This document shows, in pieces, positions 13,601 through 25,668 of a stretch of DNA of 64,000 nt. Origin of the DNA: Cruorifilaria tuberocauda (taxonomy: Eukaryota; Nematoda; Chromadorea; Rhabditida; Onchocercidae); the NCBI GenBank assembly GCA_013365365.1, contig JABVXU010000089.1:1-64000 (forward strand), given 5' to 3'. Position numbers and translations under genes: made by a program. Each line of letters begins with the position of its first letter. Positions within the stretch are counted from its first letter, which is position 1. The notes beneath the pieces are model-generated. The model saw only the letters and a list, made by a program, of their open reading frames with translations, had not been told where the DNA came from and searched no databases.

Positions 13601-15010
13601 TATGGACTTTGATCATAAAGCCGTGATATATTTATTTGTCCGTCAATGAGATATTTATAGGGATTTGCCCCACTACCTCGAAAGCAGAATATCGTAGATA
13701 CAAATACCAAAATAGACGAATGTGTCAAATCACTTAACGGTAGTCTTCCAACGGCAACAGCAATAGCAACAGCAGTGAGCAGAACAACTCCAAATGGCGT
13801 TACACTCGTTGACGCTTCTACTAGTCCTATTAAGAGCTGTGACTGCACGGTAACTTTTACAAATTTTATTCATTTTGAATTCTCTTTACCTATAAATCCC
13901 TCTCAATACAAACCAATGACGCTATCTGAAAACAAGAACAGTTTTTATTATGAAAATCATTCTTTCGTTGAAACATCCTCAGTTTATTGTATATATAGAG
14001 ATTTTCATAAGTATGATGGATGTGAATTTATGAAAAAATCACCTAAGATTTTAGCACTAATGAATATTGTCATCAGATTATTATGAACTCTCTTTAATAT
14101 TTTAATAGTTTTTTTATTAAAAGCAAAAATATTATATGTATGTATATATGTTATTGTTTATCTATTCCAAAGATGGAAATGAATTGAAGAATAAACAGTG
14201 GGCTGCTCAGACGTATACTGTTAACTTTCTTCGTAATGTGTAAGTAATGGATGAACACTTTTAACACTGAATAGAAAATTAGCTAAGAATTCAGTGGTTA
14301 AACATGATCAGCTCATTGTCTGAATACACAATGTCTGGCAATGGAAGTATTTCTAAATTAGACGTATCATATCACGGAAATACGATGAAAATTTTTGCTG
14401 AGTTTCTTTCTAGTAGGAAAAATATCAAATTTAAAAATTGAACGCCGTTATGCTTATCTCCTAAATTTTTATTTAACGAAGGAAGTATTTGTTTTGCTTG
14501 AAGGTGCTAAAATCCAAATATGGTGTAACAGAAACGAGAAATCGGCCCCCTGAAACGAAAATTTTGAATCGTGAAACGGAAACTAACCACCTGGATATTC
14601 AATTAACGGGACTGGACATAACATTACGACAATTTCAACATGAAAAAGAAGAGCTCAAACATCAAATTGAAATATTTGAGGAGATTTTAATTGGTTATCA
14701 GGTAATGAAATTGAAATAATGAATGCAGAGCTGGTCTGAAAGTTCATCGATTTTGTCTAGTTGTTGTGGAGATGAGCATAATGGCGTCAATTTAAAAATA
14801 ATAGATTCATGACCAGATTTGTTTACTTTATTCATTAAATTCAAAATTGGGAATGCAAATCTCTCTCAAACTTTAAGTGGGCAAAGCAGTTCACCTACTG
14901 TAAAATTAATGTTTCAGCAAAGTGCACTAGCAGCTTTGGCATTATTACAAAGTGGAGGTCCAGATGCAATTCCAGCGATTAAAAAATTGATGGAAAATTT
15001 GCTACAATGA
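7610..15010 (+). CDS. C2H2 zinc-finger protein, nematode type
   Basis: Ten exons: 7610-7649, 8544-8663, 10430-10633, 10893-11092, 11452-11572, 11836-12011, 13122-13280, 13688-13849, 14504-14701, 14918-15010. They give 1473 nt and about 490 aa with every junction in phase. The N-terminus carries C2H2 fingers: C18/C21...H34/H39, then C45/C48...H64/H69. A third finger-like unit has C77/C80 and H93 but no obvious final histidine in this model. The middle is a long Ser/Thr/Asn-rich linker. Residues about 430-458 look like a coiled coil (LRQFQHEKEELKHQIEIFEE), and the tail is hydrophobic/helical (SALAALALLQSGGPD). It is probably a nuclear DNA- or RNA-binding regulator. I do not recognise the orthologue. 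Exons 1-5 and 9-10 are best supported; exon 8 uses a purine-rich acceptor and is less sure. The start is the first ATG of a 40-nt exon joined in phase to finger 1. Confidence 0.8.
9533..9597. repeat. Imperfect inverted repeat in intron 2
   Basis: Arms cttaccaaatgaat (9533-9546) and attcatttagtaag (9584-9597) are reverse complements at 13 of 14 positions, separated by 37 nt. It sits inside the long second intron of the zinc-finger gene. It could be a small hairpin or a remnant of a miniature inverted-repeat element. Confidence 0.5.
12652..12712. repeat. Perfect 17-bp inverted repeat
   Basis: Arms at 12652-12668 (taaaaagaggaagcaag) and 12696-12712 are exact reverse complements separated by 27 nt. 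It lies in intron 6 of the zinc-finger gene (12012-13121). The transcript could fold a stable 17-bp stem there. Confidence 0.85.
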
Positions 15011-18000
15011 ATAATGGAGGAAGCTGGAAGTGTCACTGATCAGTCACTGACAATATATGTAAATTTTTTTTCTGAAAGTATTATTGATCCGATAACGTGA
15101 CCTCATCAAAGCAAAGCAAAGTGGGGAGGGATGAATAGCAGGTTTGCCTGTTGATTATCTCTAAAAAAACAAGTTGAATGATGACAGCGAAGTTAAACTG
15201 CGATGGCTTTGCTCTGCTTATCTTCTATATGATTTAGCAGCACTGCTGATTCGTTTCCATCGTGCTTATTCACAGATTATTTATTATATGAATATGAAAA
15301 GTTCCCTGATCTTTGGCTCGCATTGAATTTTGGTACAGTCAATGATTACAATATACAGTATGCCTTAGAAAATTTTGGTAATTTCTTTATCTTCATTATT
15401 TAAAATTAGGTTTCATCGGGAAGGTTAAAATTATTGATCCTTAACCGCTCTACCACATTTATTTTTAACTCTTCCCTCCGTTATCCACATTCTTAACAAC
15501 ATAGATGAAGAAATTGGCACACATAAACCGGCTGAGAAGTTCCGCGTGATTTTTGTCGTCAATTTAAACTTTTGCAGTTGAAAATATGTTGAAATTGCAT
15601 TGTGTTCATTTTTCCTTCCTTCCGTATCATGATAAGCGAAAATTCTTGTTCAAAGACCGCTAAGATGAAGTCGTGCGGAGCAGTGCAATAGAAACTGTCT
15701 TGAATAATTGTACTCAGTGGTATGATGAGGACACGATGAGAATTATAATTGTCGTGTATATTACAAACTATGTGTGTTTTAGGGAACACAGAAATTTGTT
15801 CAATACGATATTTGTCCTTGTGATTTGAACGTAAACTCTGCCTTCATTTGTCCTGAGTTTGAAATTTGATATCGTTTTCATTTTGATATGTTTACATCCG
15901 TGCTAATAAGAAATGTTCAGGTTCATAAGTTATATTGCATTTTTAAGAATATTTTCTGGTACATTTTGCAAACTTATTTTCTTTTGTATAACTTACTTTA
16001 AAACCATTAACTTTTTCCGCAGCAAGTATGTCTTTTCGAAACAAGACAACTTCCATTCCATGTTATATCAAATGATAATAATGTGTTTCCACATCGGCGA
16101 GCAATGTTACTGAAAAATACATGAAAACCAATTTTAACAGTGAGCCTAAGTACAATAACAGCCAACATCCACAACTATTTTATTAGAATTTGTCTATATG
16201 CCTTCATAAACACAAACATTGTTGTGAGTTACGCAGTCAAAAACAAAATAGCATATTCTTCAGGTACGAAACGAACACTTCTTTATTCAGGATGTATTGT
16301 TCACTGATATACATACATAAATTAAGCTTTTGACTCACATGGGATAAAATTGTACAATAACTGTAACACAATATTTTCCGATGCGTATCTCCTTCTGTCG
16401 CTGCATCTACATTTTTCAATTCCTCATCATCCATTTTTTTGATATTTCTATTGAAATGGTTAAGGTATATTAATTTACAAGAACGGATATGTGAGTGGAG
16501 GAATTCCTTCGTTATGACTTGCTAAAGTAAACAGTCATAGTTAGAAACTTCATCAGACCAGAATAAATGGTATTATCATCTAAAAGCCAGAATTGTTATC
16601 GACGCGATACAGCTATAACAAAGTACTGCAAGAATCGTTAGCAACAAAAAATGGAGATGGAAAGACGATGGAATGAAGACGCCCAATACAATCTTTTAAA
16701 ACTGTGCAACATTTATCTTCTATAATTGAGTATTACTACCAATCCTGGAGAAAATGACTTTGATGAACATAACATACTGCCAATACGTCGTGCATTATAT
16801 GGAAGTATTCAACAAGAGGAAAAAAAAGTTCGATAAATCCCTAAGATGATTCACTTATGTAGCGAGGACGTAAGTCTCAATCCAAGAGGTGTCACGAATT
16901 TAACGATGGACAAAGCAAATTTTTGATGTGTATCAGAAATCCATAAGCTTTGGATGTTGATTTTAGAGTCAGATGAAGCATACATTAATTACCAGTTGTT
17001 TCATAATTGGTGGAATGATTTTTTAATTGTTTCTCTTTCATATCTAATACCAAGAGATTCACTCTTATTTCCATATGATATCTTCAGTTAAAGCTTCAAG
17101 AGAAATTTCAAATCAAGCGATTTGCATTTTCAGAATCCTTTCTCCACAACTGCGAAAAAAATCAGATGAATCGAAACGCTGATTTACTGATATCTGAATA
17201 CAGTGGGTCTTCATATATTTAATGAAAAGCTGTTTCCATCGTTTATAACAGTATCACTTCACATCAATTACTCACGTTTTGAAATTTTATATTTGCTTTA
17301 ATTTTTACTAAATTTATGATAATATTACAATTTTTTTATAATTATCCTTCCACTTCATGAATTGTATGTGATAACTCGGTATATAATAAAGTAGAATACT
17401 TACTTCTCCAAAAGTGTAATAATTTGGAGTTAAATAATTTGAAATTCCACCATTATAAGTTATTACAAAATTTGAAGATTACACTATCGACCATGCCACA
17501 ATATAGTCAAGATATTAAAAGTTGCCCTTGCGGAACAGTACCAACCCGCACGATATTTATCTCTAACGTTTTAAACATTTTATCTACAATTACTGATGAT
17601 ACTTGTTATTCCGACATAATTTACAAATCTCTTACATGTTTGGAAATAACAGAAATCATGTGGACATTCCTTGGTCAAAAACAATAATTGGAGTAATTGT
17701 TTTAGAAAACAGTGCATGTTCATACCTGATTCCATTACTCCTGAATCTCAGTTCGAATTTTCAAAATCTGTAGAAGTGTTTATTTTCATAATACAAATCT
17801 AGCCGATCGTTTTCATACTTCTGGAATTCTCTGAATGCAATCTCAAAATAGAGAAAAGTAGTGTAACATGTGTTTACTTATATTTTGCTAATATAAGCTC
17901 GTAAAATTTCTCGTGGAATTAAGTATTAAAAAATTTAGAGCAAAGTCAACACATGATACTTCAACTTGCAGCAAACTCAAAAACTCATTAAAAAAATGGA

Positions 18001-18245
18001 ACAATGGTCTCATTCCCTGCAAAATTGCTGATTGAGTGATATTACCAAGATGATAGTTTAAGATCCACACATTCTAAATTTCGTAAAAATTAAAAGTCCC
18101 AGAAAACAAGCAAAATTTATAGGAAACACTTGCTGCTTTTTAGGCATTAGACAGTAAAAAAACTGCAAAAAAATTTGATAAAGCAGTTTATAAAAATCAT
18201 TCGCTTTCATAATATACCAATAATCTCAAACAAAATTTTTAACCA
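15011..18245. other. Intergenic stretch
   Basis: Lies between the zinc-finger gene and the retroelement relic. I see no multi-exon gene. One exon-like minus-strand open frame starts at 16434 (MDDEELKNVDAATEGDTHRK) without a clear partner exon. The 87-codon + frame at 17424-17687 has no recognisable domain. Confidence 0.5.
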
Positions 18246-19658
18246 CTAACATTTAAGATGGTAAAACACCTCAGTTACAGCTCTTCCTTTTTTATTACAT
18301 TTGTCGGAATGCACGCTGATTATTTCGTCTGGTAGATGTATACGTGCCGCTTGTAGTTCGATGGTCATGTTCTTGCTTTAATCTGTAGATCCTCTTTTAG
18401 AGCAGATAGATTGAATCAGCTGAATCTTCACTTGAATAGCAATAAAGACGATCGTCACTACGATAATGACTAGACCGATGAAGATCAGCTTTCCAGTGAA
18501 TAGCAAGTTCTGATAATTTTTCTTGTATCACTTCACTTGCTTTACCAAATTCATCTTCTAATTTTTCGCCAACTCTTCTGCTTGCTGACTTATTCGGTCA
18601 AAAATTTCTTTCTTTAATTGATTAGGTGGTGGGTTGATTGTATCTTTGTTTTTGAGTCAAGATTTCTAATTCGGCATTAATTCGTTCAAGCTTAAATTTG
18701 CTAATTATTTCTCTATCGAATTCGGTGATTTTTGGCTTTATTCCCTCAGGTTTACAGGCGCAATTAATAGCTTTCCTTCGTCTCTCTTTGCGACAATATC
18801 GTTTCTTTGTAACTTAACCTCGCAGCTAACATAGGGTTGTTGATCGATATCCATTCAATCAGCAGCAAGAGACTGTTCCGATTTTGGCAACTTCGCTGGT
18901 GTTTTAATTTTAATCGACCATTCAATTTCGTCGGAAGCCATCGACGACATACTGGAACTTTATATTTTCCGGATCATTTTGCTTCGTTTGAATTTGTTTC
19001 CATCATAAGCAATCGTCCTCTGTGAGTTAGATTTGACTTTGTCACCCGTATCGCGGGATTTCGGTTCTGTGCTCCCGTTGAATTTCAGATTCCCATATTA
19101 ATGACAACGTCACCATTCATGATATATGGATCCGATAACCCACAGTTTGTTACGACTGTTTTGTTTTTTCCTTTAAAGACAAATGATGTTTGCAGTTCGT
19201 ACATGATCGTATGATTGCCATATATTTGCGCTTCAAAGATTCCAATTTCCGATAAAGCATTTCGAGATAGCTTCCCTTTCGTCCCATAGCACGATGCTTC
19301 TGGTGGTTATGCATTTCCCACTGTGAGTAGCACAAAACTCATCAAGGGCAGATGTCGTGGAAATAACTATTTTGTCAAAAATTACGGATAACGCTAGTCT
19401 GAGGAAAGCTTTAGTGCACACAGTTCATTGTATTGCAGAGATTCGCACGTATATATACGTGTATATACCGCGACTCAATTGATGTGAAGTTTTATTTTCC
19501 ACAGTTCCATATTTCAGGGACATTGAATGGAACCCATGATATCCATTTACAAGTTTTCCTATTGCTTTAACCATTATTATGGACATTACCGTTACTAATA
19601 GTAAGCTTTTCATAAGAGGCTTACTTGGGAGTTCTGATCGCGTTCGACGTTTCGTCAT
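18246..19658 (-). pseudogene. Envelope-like ORF of the retroelement, broken
   Basis: It begins with an ATG at 19658 overlapping the pol stop by 4 nt. The first 77 codons include basic residues followed by a hydrophobic segment (SLLLVTVMSIIMV), a likely signal or anchor sequence. Downstream, open stretches in other frames show paired cysteines and several N-X-S/T glycosylation sites between about 19420 and 18840, with frameshifts near 19425 and 19240 and in-frame stops near 19090 and 18975. Close to the end (about 18480-18430) is a long aliphatic membrane segment (LIFIGLVIIVVTIVFIAI), followed by a short tail ending near 18246. The layout of signal, Cys-rich ectodomain, membrane span and tail is that of a viral-type fusion glycoprotein. 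It is not functional as read. The family within env-like proteins is inference. Confidence 0.6.
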
Positions 19659-20290
19659 ACTCCTTGTTCACGAGCAATAACTTCGTCTTGTTTGATTTCT
19701 TGTACGGGTTTCTCAACCATTAGCGATTCATTTCTGGGATTAATGTCGACTTCAACTTCTAAAGGATACAAAACATTTATTGGTCTACTGAGAAGTTTCC
19801 CGTGTGGCATTTCGATGACGGCACTTCTTACCTCTTTATTCTCTTTCTTTATCTCCTTCATCATTTATCATTTATCTCCTCGCTAATTTCACATACCACG
19901 AGGAACTTCTAGTTCATTAACTAACACTGTTTCTCTCTCACGTGGTATCTTGATTTCTACCCTCTTTGGAAAAGAATGTTCTCATTAGGTTCTCTCTCTG
20001 TTAGCTAAATATTCATCTCTCCAGACCTCCCAGAATGCATCCAAGGCTTTGAGAGTATTTGACCATAATTTGACAATTTTTACCCTGTTACTTAATTTAT
20101 GAGGAATGAATTCCTCCTGGTCCTTGCTGGTGAGAATTGAAATAGCTAAAAAGACATCAAGGGAAATGAAATCGATCGGTCGTATGATAACATAGTCATT
20201 GAAGTTTACATAGGTTAATAGTCTTGTATTAAGTATTCCTTTGATTTCTATTGACAGCGTTAACAATTCCCTTTCCCACAATAACTCCAT
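19655..20290 (-). pseudogene. BEL/Pao pol C-terminus (integrase tail)
   Basis: Two open segments of one former frame: 20290-19985 (about 101 codons) and 19864-19655 (69 codons), interrupted between 19984 and 19865 by a shift and stop. The first has the conserved run ending in FWEVWRDEYL. The second carries the element's pol terminus with the Arg-Pro-Ile...LYPLEV signature. Function in life was integration of the retroelement; this copy is broken and starts inside the integrase region. The last codons overlap the ATG of the next ORF (ATGA, 19658-19655), an arrangement expected for adjacent pol and env-like genes. Confidence 0.75.
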
Positions 20291-23200
20291 ACAATTTCAG
20301 GAAGATAGTATCAGCGAAAATTTATATAGTTTTGTTGTTTGAAATTCGATATTAAGATGGCGTTCTGATAGCAAAGTAGAAATGACCGATTCCGTTATTA
20401 GGTGATTTTCAGCTTTCAGATTAAAAGAAAATCATGAAAATACCTTGTCTGGTTCGTTGAGAACAGTGGATATGCCGGAAGAAGACACAAAAATAACCAG
20501 TAATATCGTTCAATATGCTACATTTTCTGAAAAATAGTGAAAGTTTTGGTTTGGATAAATTATTTTGTTTCAGTCTGACGACTGTGCCACACTATGAAAG
20601 TTCCCTCTTTCGCTGGGTTGAAATAGTTTTTGATTGAGTTGGGAAAGTTGGAGAGTTGAAAACAAGTGACAGAACTGGTAAGAATGCATTTTCTTATTCG
20701 ATAGCGATAATTGTGAAGTAAGCTGCTATACATTTCAAATGAGTGACGCTCAGTGGACAATTGATATAGTAGATAAATTAGTGAACTTTCGATATATGAA
20801 GAAAGTTATAAAGAGAAGTTATTGTAGCAGATAAATCAACTGTCATTTATTTTGCTAAAGATGATGCAAATATAGAAAAGGAAATTATACGATATTTAGT
20901 CTTATAGTGAATAACAATACAGAGAAAGAATTATCGGATGGAAAGAAATAATTATTACAAAATTTTCGGAAAAGGCAAAATCGTAGTTAATCAGATAAAT
21001 GGAATGATTGAATAAACGAGTTATAATTTACATTCGCACAACTATGAATCATTTAATTCACTCAAAATACTTTTCATAATCTTAACATTTTACATTATAG
21101 AAACATTTCGGATTTCCGAACAATGCCGAATTTCTTTACACTTTCATGCATATTATTATTAGTAGTAAAAATTAAAATAATTTGGAAAAATTCATTATGG
21201 AGATCAAGAAATAAACAAGGATTCTACTATTCCAATTGAAATTCCTCAACAGCCTTCCAAACAATTTTTTCTCAAAATTTACAAAGAAACCTAGCAAAAA
21301 ACAGATGAGCGCGTCCTTTAATCCAAATATAATGTTTGTATCCGTGCCCGGTTCTAATTCAGACAAAACTTGCTTCATACTCCTAAAAATTAAATAAATT
21401 TAGTACCAAGAATAATCTCAAAATAATACAGAAAATGTTTTCAAATAATACTAAGATTTTACTTCCAGCAATTTCAGCAACTGAATTTCAAGATTTCGGA
21501 CAGAAAAGAATGACCTGAGATTGTTTTTTGCTTCACCAGACAACATTCCAATAAAGAAAACGCTGAACCAAAATTTCCTCCCTAAACAACAGTTGAAAAA
21601 ACGAATAAAAAGCAGTTTTATTCATTTTGAAAATAATATAATTCTTATATAGTACCTTCAAAATAAAATAAGATATTCATCAAACGAAGTGATTACAAAC
21701 ACAATCCTCTTCATTACTATTATGAAGTCAAGTTTCTTTTCATTCCCGACAAATGTCAAATATCCAATCGTTTAAGCATAGAAAGCTTTTTTAATTTTGG
21801 ACATAATGACCGTAATGAATAGAAAATATAATTTGTAAAGTGAATTTAGAATAAACGAATTTTACTGAAATTATGCAGAAAATTTGGAATGAAAAAAAAT
21901 ATTACAACTATGTTCGTATTTGAAGACCACTATTTGCAATCTTTAAATACGGTTCAAATTTGGCCCAAAACTACAACTATTAAAACATTACCGATCCACA
22001 TTAATAAATCTGGCAATAACTGTGGGCAGATTAACGATGTTACGTGGCATGAACATTGCTAAGAATACGGTTAAAGAAGGGAAACACGAGGAATGAAGGG
22101 CTTATTATGATTATATAATGAATATGAGATAATAAGATAACCAATGTCTTCATTGCACCACTACAATTACTGTTTTCTACCAAGCTTAGTTGATTTTTCA
22201 ATGTTCATCAAGATATTAATTGATTGTCTGCATTTTCCTTATATTTTTTAATTGAAATAGTTTTGAAAGTTTATTCATCTTTTGTGGATACCGCAACAAG
22301 CTTACTTTTTTTAGTCTAAAATATTTAGACTCTGCATGAAATAAAAGCAATATCAATATGGATTGCAGGAGAAGATTCACACGTTCAATGAGGATTTGGA
22401 AGGTCCAACTTTTCTCGACCGTATCGTAATGCTTAGCAATCATATGGTACTTACAATAACCTCTCAGACCTTCTGCTTCCATCTTTTCTTTTGCCAAATT
22501 ACTAGCCACTACCTGACGTTTAAAGTGCTGGGGACGGCATTTTCACTGCGGTCCTATTGTGGTTGATGCATTCGAGACGGAGTTGACTGCTGAGGCTCAG
22601 CGAATGTCGGAGCTGAGCTAACGGGGTGCCGCAAGTTCTGTGACTATGGGTTGGATTTCTGAAAGGCGGGGAGGGAGAAAGATGATGCTTCTGTGTTTTA
22701 CTTTTTGCTGAAGTGTCAGTTCTTGGCTTTCTTTCTACTCAGTTAACCGCAGACTATTTATTATTTACGAATCTTTCTCAACGGATATATGGAAATATAG
22801 CAGCAGTGATGTGCACAAGAGGTCAAAAGCTTCCACATATTATATTCCATTTCCAAGTTTTTAATGATGTTTTGCTGTGTTTATCACTTCTTCTGGTGAA
22901 GTCGTCGAGTAATCCTTCTGGAAAGGTCAGGAAAGAAAATAGAAAGGAGAAACCTACAACAAAAAGTTCTGCTAACAGTTATTTCTTTGATCATTCTAGA
23001 AAATGGGTTATTTCTCCTAAATTGTTAAAGATAAATCTCTTACATTATTGTTATAAACCAATCCAATGTTTTAGGTATAAATTCACTGTTTCCGAAACGT
23101 TGACGGTTGGTTAGGACTGGTTGGTTGTTAATTTTGTTACTTTTTGTTTCAAAGTGCTCACTTTCAGGGATTATTTGTTATTGCAGTGGCTCAAAACTTT

Positions 23201-24850
23201 TAAATTGAAAAGGAATTAAATAATCGGTGTTGAAATGTGGGATCCTCGAGTAGGACATTTGGATCTGGTTTTTCGAAGTGACTACACATCTGAAATTCAT
23301 TATTGAGTTAACTGCAGTCCTTAAGGTAAAAACTGATACGAGGGTCTTATTGCATGTTGCAGTATGCAGTGCAAGCGCTGAAGCACTGAAAAGTTTCCGT
23401 TACATTCAGAATACGAACAGGTCATCCAGCAAAACTACCTATTTAAAAGACAAGATCTATATAAGTGAAATATAGAAGTTATTCTAATCATTCCATTTCC
23501 ATTTTTTCGTTATTTATCTCATCACGTAATATTACTATAAAACAACGCAATATTATGATACAGAGGGTGTTATCCATTTTTGCCATTGGTAGGGTATGCG
23601 TTAATTCTGGGATAGATCACTTATAATCTTGTGCTCCTTTCTTATATCATCTCGTTTTTTCAGAAATTGTATAAGAACTATTGATCGCCGAACGAAAGCA
23701 CATGGGGAATAATCTTAGAGGAGGTTAGTTTCCCTAAACAGTGCTTTGTCCCACATTGAACTTTTGATTTCATAAATTCTTGTAAAAAATTCTATTATAA
23801 CTTGGGCACACACAAAAATAGTGGCTTTTTTCTTTGTAGAGAAATTCATGATTAAAACAAAAGACAGTTGCATTATTTAAATTAACATATAGCCTTTTTG
23901 CATCAATTTTTTTCACTTGGAGCAATTTGGAAGATGGGTAAAGCGCTTCGTGATATCATTGAAAGGCCATTCTTCGCACTACATTTTTATGCATGCGTCA
24001 GAATCTGTTCCAACGTGATCAATGCAGTTGCAGTTGTAAATTAATTGAAGACGGTTTTTCTTTTCTTAGAAACAACAGTGAGAATTTTTTGCAGGTTTTA
24101 CAACTATCTTTAACTACGTGTTTCATCTTTTTCTCGCGGAATTTTAATTATTTTAAATCAAATTTTCAAGTTTTTTAAAATCGTTATTACATTTAATTAT
24201 CAATCATACGGACCAAGAAAATTAAATTATAAGAGATTCTTTAAACATTCCTTTACTTCATTATTTGAAGGAAGTAGGATAATTTCAGCCTTTGTTATAT
24301 TTTTATGGATTTGAAGGCAATGGGAAAATGTTGCTTGTCTTTGTTTTCTGTGAATTCAATGGACAGGTCTCATATAGGATTGACATTACTAATTGTTGAG
24401 TAATAGGAAGATGAGTTGCTGAAATTGTTATGTTTTGAGTAGCAAAGTAGATTAAAAGCAAGGATTCTCATTTGTTACTTTGTTTTGACAAGAATACCCT
24501 GTTTGAAATCATTACTAGCGGAGGTGACTTCATGTACAAAAAATATAAAGTTTTGTATCTGTTGTTTTTTCATGGTTTCTAAATTTCCGTGAGAAAAACT
24601 AAAGTATATCTTTTTTTAAATTCTTTTTATCAACTGTGATTCCTAAATAATCGTTTTTGACTTTCATCAATCATTTTATGGAGGCTTTTCAGTACATACA
24701 GCAGAAGCTGGGTCGTAATAACTTGTGAAAAACTTTTCATGCTTTCTGGCAGTTTACTATAAAGTTAGCTAGTTTTAGAACCAAGTTATGTTGTTTGCAT
24801 AAATGATGGAGGTCCTTTTTACGATGCCCATTCAATTCATTTGTTTCTCA

Positions 24851-25063
24851 TCATGGTTCCCGTATCTGTTTTAAACGTTTTCCCTTAATTTCAGGTCCTG
24901 TTTTTCTTATTAGTTTTATCGGTTCGTCGTCAAAAGATAAAGTATTAGCTTTCAAGTTGTTCCGGAACGAAGAATTTTTTCTGCTTAAAACTGGTGTGCT
25001 TGATAATGTGTGGTTGCTATTAACAGTAGAGTTCGGATGAATGCTAAATAAAGCAATATTCAC
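24851..25063 (-). CDS. Unconfirmed hydrophilic ORF
   Basis: An open frame of about 70 codons with protein-like composition: Ser/Asn-rich first half, then an acidic patch (SFDDEPIKLIRK) and a Lys/Arg-rich end finishing in IREP and a stop. There is no ATG at its left end (it opens with GTG). It could be a terminal exon or a transposon fragment. I found no acceptor giving a clean join to an upstream exon. Confidence 0.15.
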   Translation of the reverse strand: MNIALFSIHPNSTVNSNHTLSSTPVLSRKNSSFRNNLKANTLSFDDEPIKLIRKTGPEIKGKRLKQIREP

Positions 25064-25341
25064 GTTGTTGTCAATTTATGACAGAAAATGTTGGTGTAAG
25101 TATTTTTCGCTGCACAATTTCATTCCTTCTTGTCATTCTCAATTGCTTTGTAATCGTTATCAGAGAAAACTGGGTGAGTTGATGTAAAATTATCAGAGTA
25201 ACAGAGGTGGTTGTGGGCGTTTCAGATGAAGTAACAAAATGAGGAGGGCGTTCGCCTAGTGGACTTCTTTTCTCATCTCGTTTTCTTCGCTCTTTTCATT
25301 GTGTGAGTGTAACTCGCCCTGATAAAAGCTTTTCGTGCTGC

Positions 25342-25668
25342 TCAAAATACACGAACTGATCTGGGAACTGGTTGTGGTGGTCTCTCTGCTGACGTCGTCT
25401 CGTTCAGTGCTTTTTTATGCCAACTTATGCTACTTTTACCATTGCCTATGTTTGTGTTTTTCGTTCTGTTTATGTTCTGCTTATCATCTGTTGCAGAACC
25501 ACTTATTCTTGCATCTCTTTTACTGTGCTTTGAGAAGTTTCTTGTTTCACTTTGGCGGTGCATCTGCGTTATCATGTAGTCAATATGTTGCGTTATATCG
25601 ACGATGACCTTTTTGAAAGCTCTGCAAAAGCTATTCTGATTACTCCTACAGTAGTATAAGTTTATCAC
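25342..25668 (-). CDS. Unconfirmed basic ORF, 108 codons
   Basis: An ATG-initiated, strongly hydrophilic frame rich in Lys, Arg, Ser, Thr and Asn, with a Pro-containing tail (ERPPQPVPRSV). Part of its complement is also open on the + strand (25335-25607), so a long frame may simply reflect the higher GC here. No domain recognised. Confidence 0.15.
   Translation of the reverse strand: MINLYYCRSNQNSFCRAFKKVIVDITQHIDYMITQMHRQSETRNFSKHSKRDARISGSATDDKQNINRTKNTNIGNGKSSISWHKKALNETTSAERPPQPVPRSVRVF

Larger units (their letters stand above)
18246..20290 (-). mobile_element. Decayed BEL/Pao-like retrotransposon fragment
   Basis: A minus-strand block in the order integrase C-terminus, pol end, then envelope-like ORF, as in those nematode Pao/BEL elements that carry an env-like gene. 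The 5' part (gag, protease, reverse transcriptase, RNase H, integrase core) is absent upstream of 20290, and I could not identify long terminal repeats. Frameshifts and in-frame stops break both ORFs, so it is a 5'-truncated relic. The assignment rests on the integrase tail (ILNTRLLTYV, then IRPIDFI, then FWEVWRDEYL) and on the pol end (KEVRSAVIEMPHGKLLSRPI followed by NVLYPLEV), both typical of the family. Confidence 0.8.

Noticed and set aside
17424..17687. 87-codon + strand ORF with CPCG
   Set aside because: One Cys pair is not a domain, and there is no supporting context in an AT-rich intergenic stretch.
22713..23114. 133-codon + strand ORF
   Set aside because: Composition is mixed with no recognisable motif or consistent splice sites. 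It was treated as chance next to the GC-richer patch.
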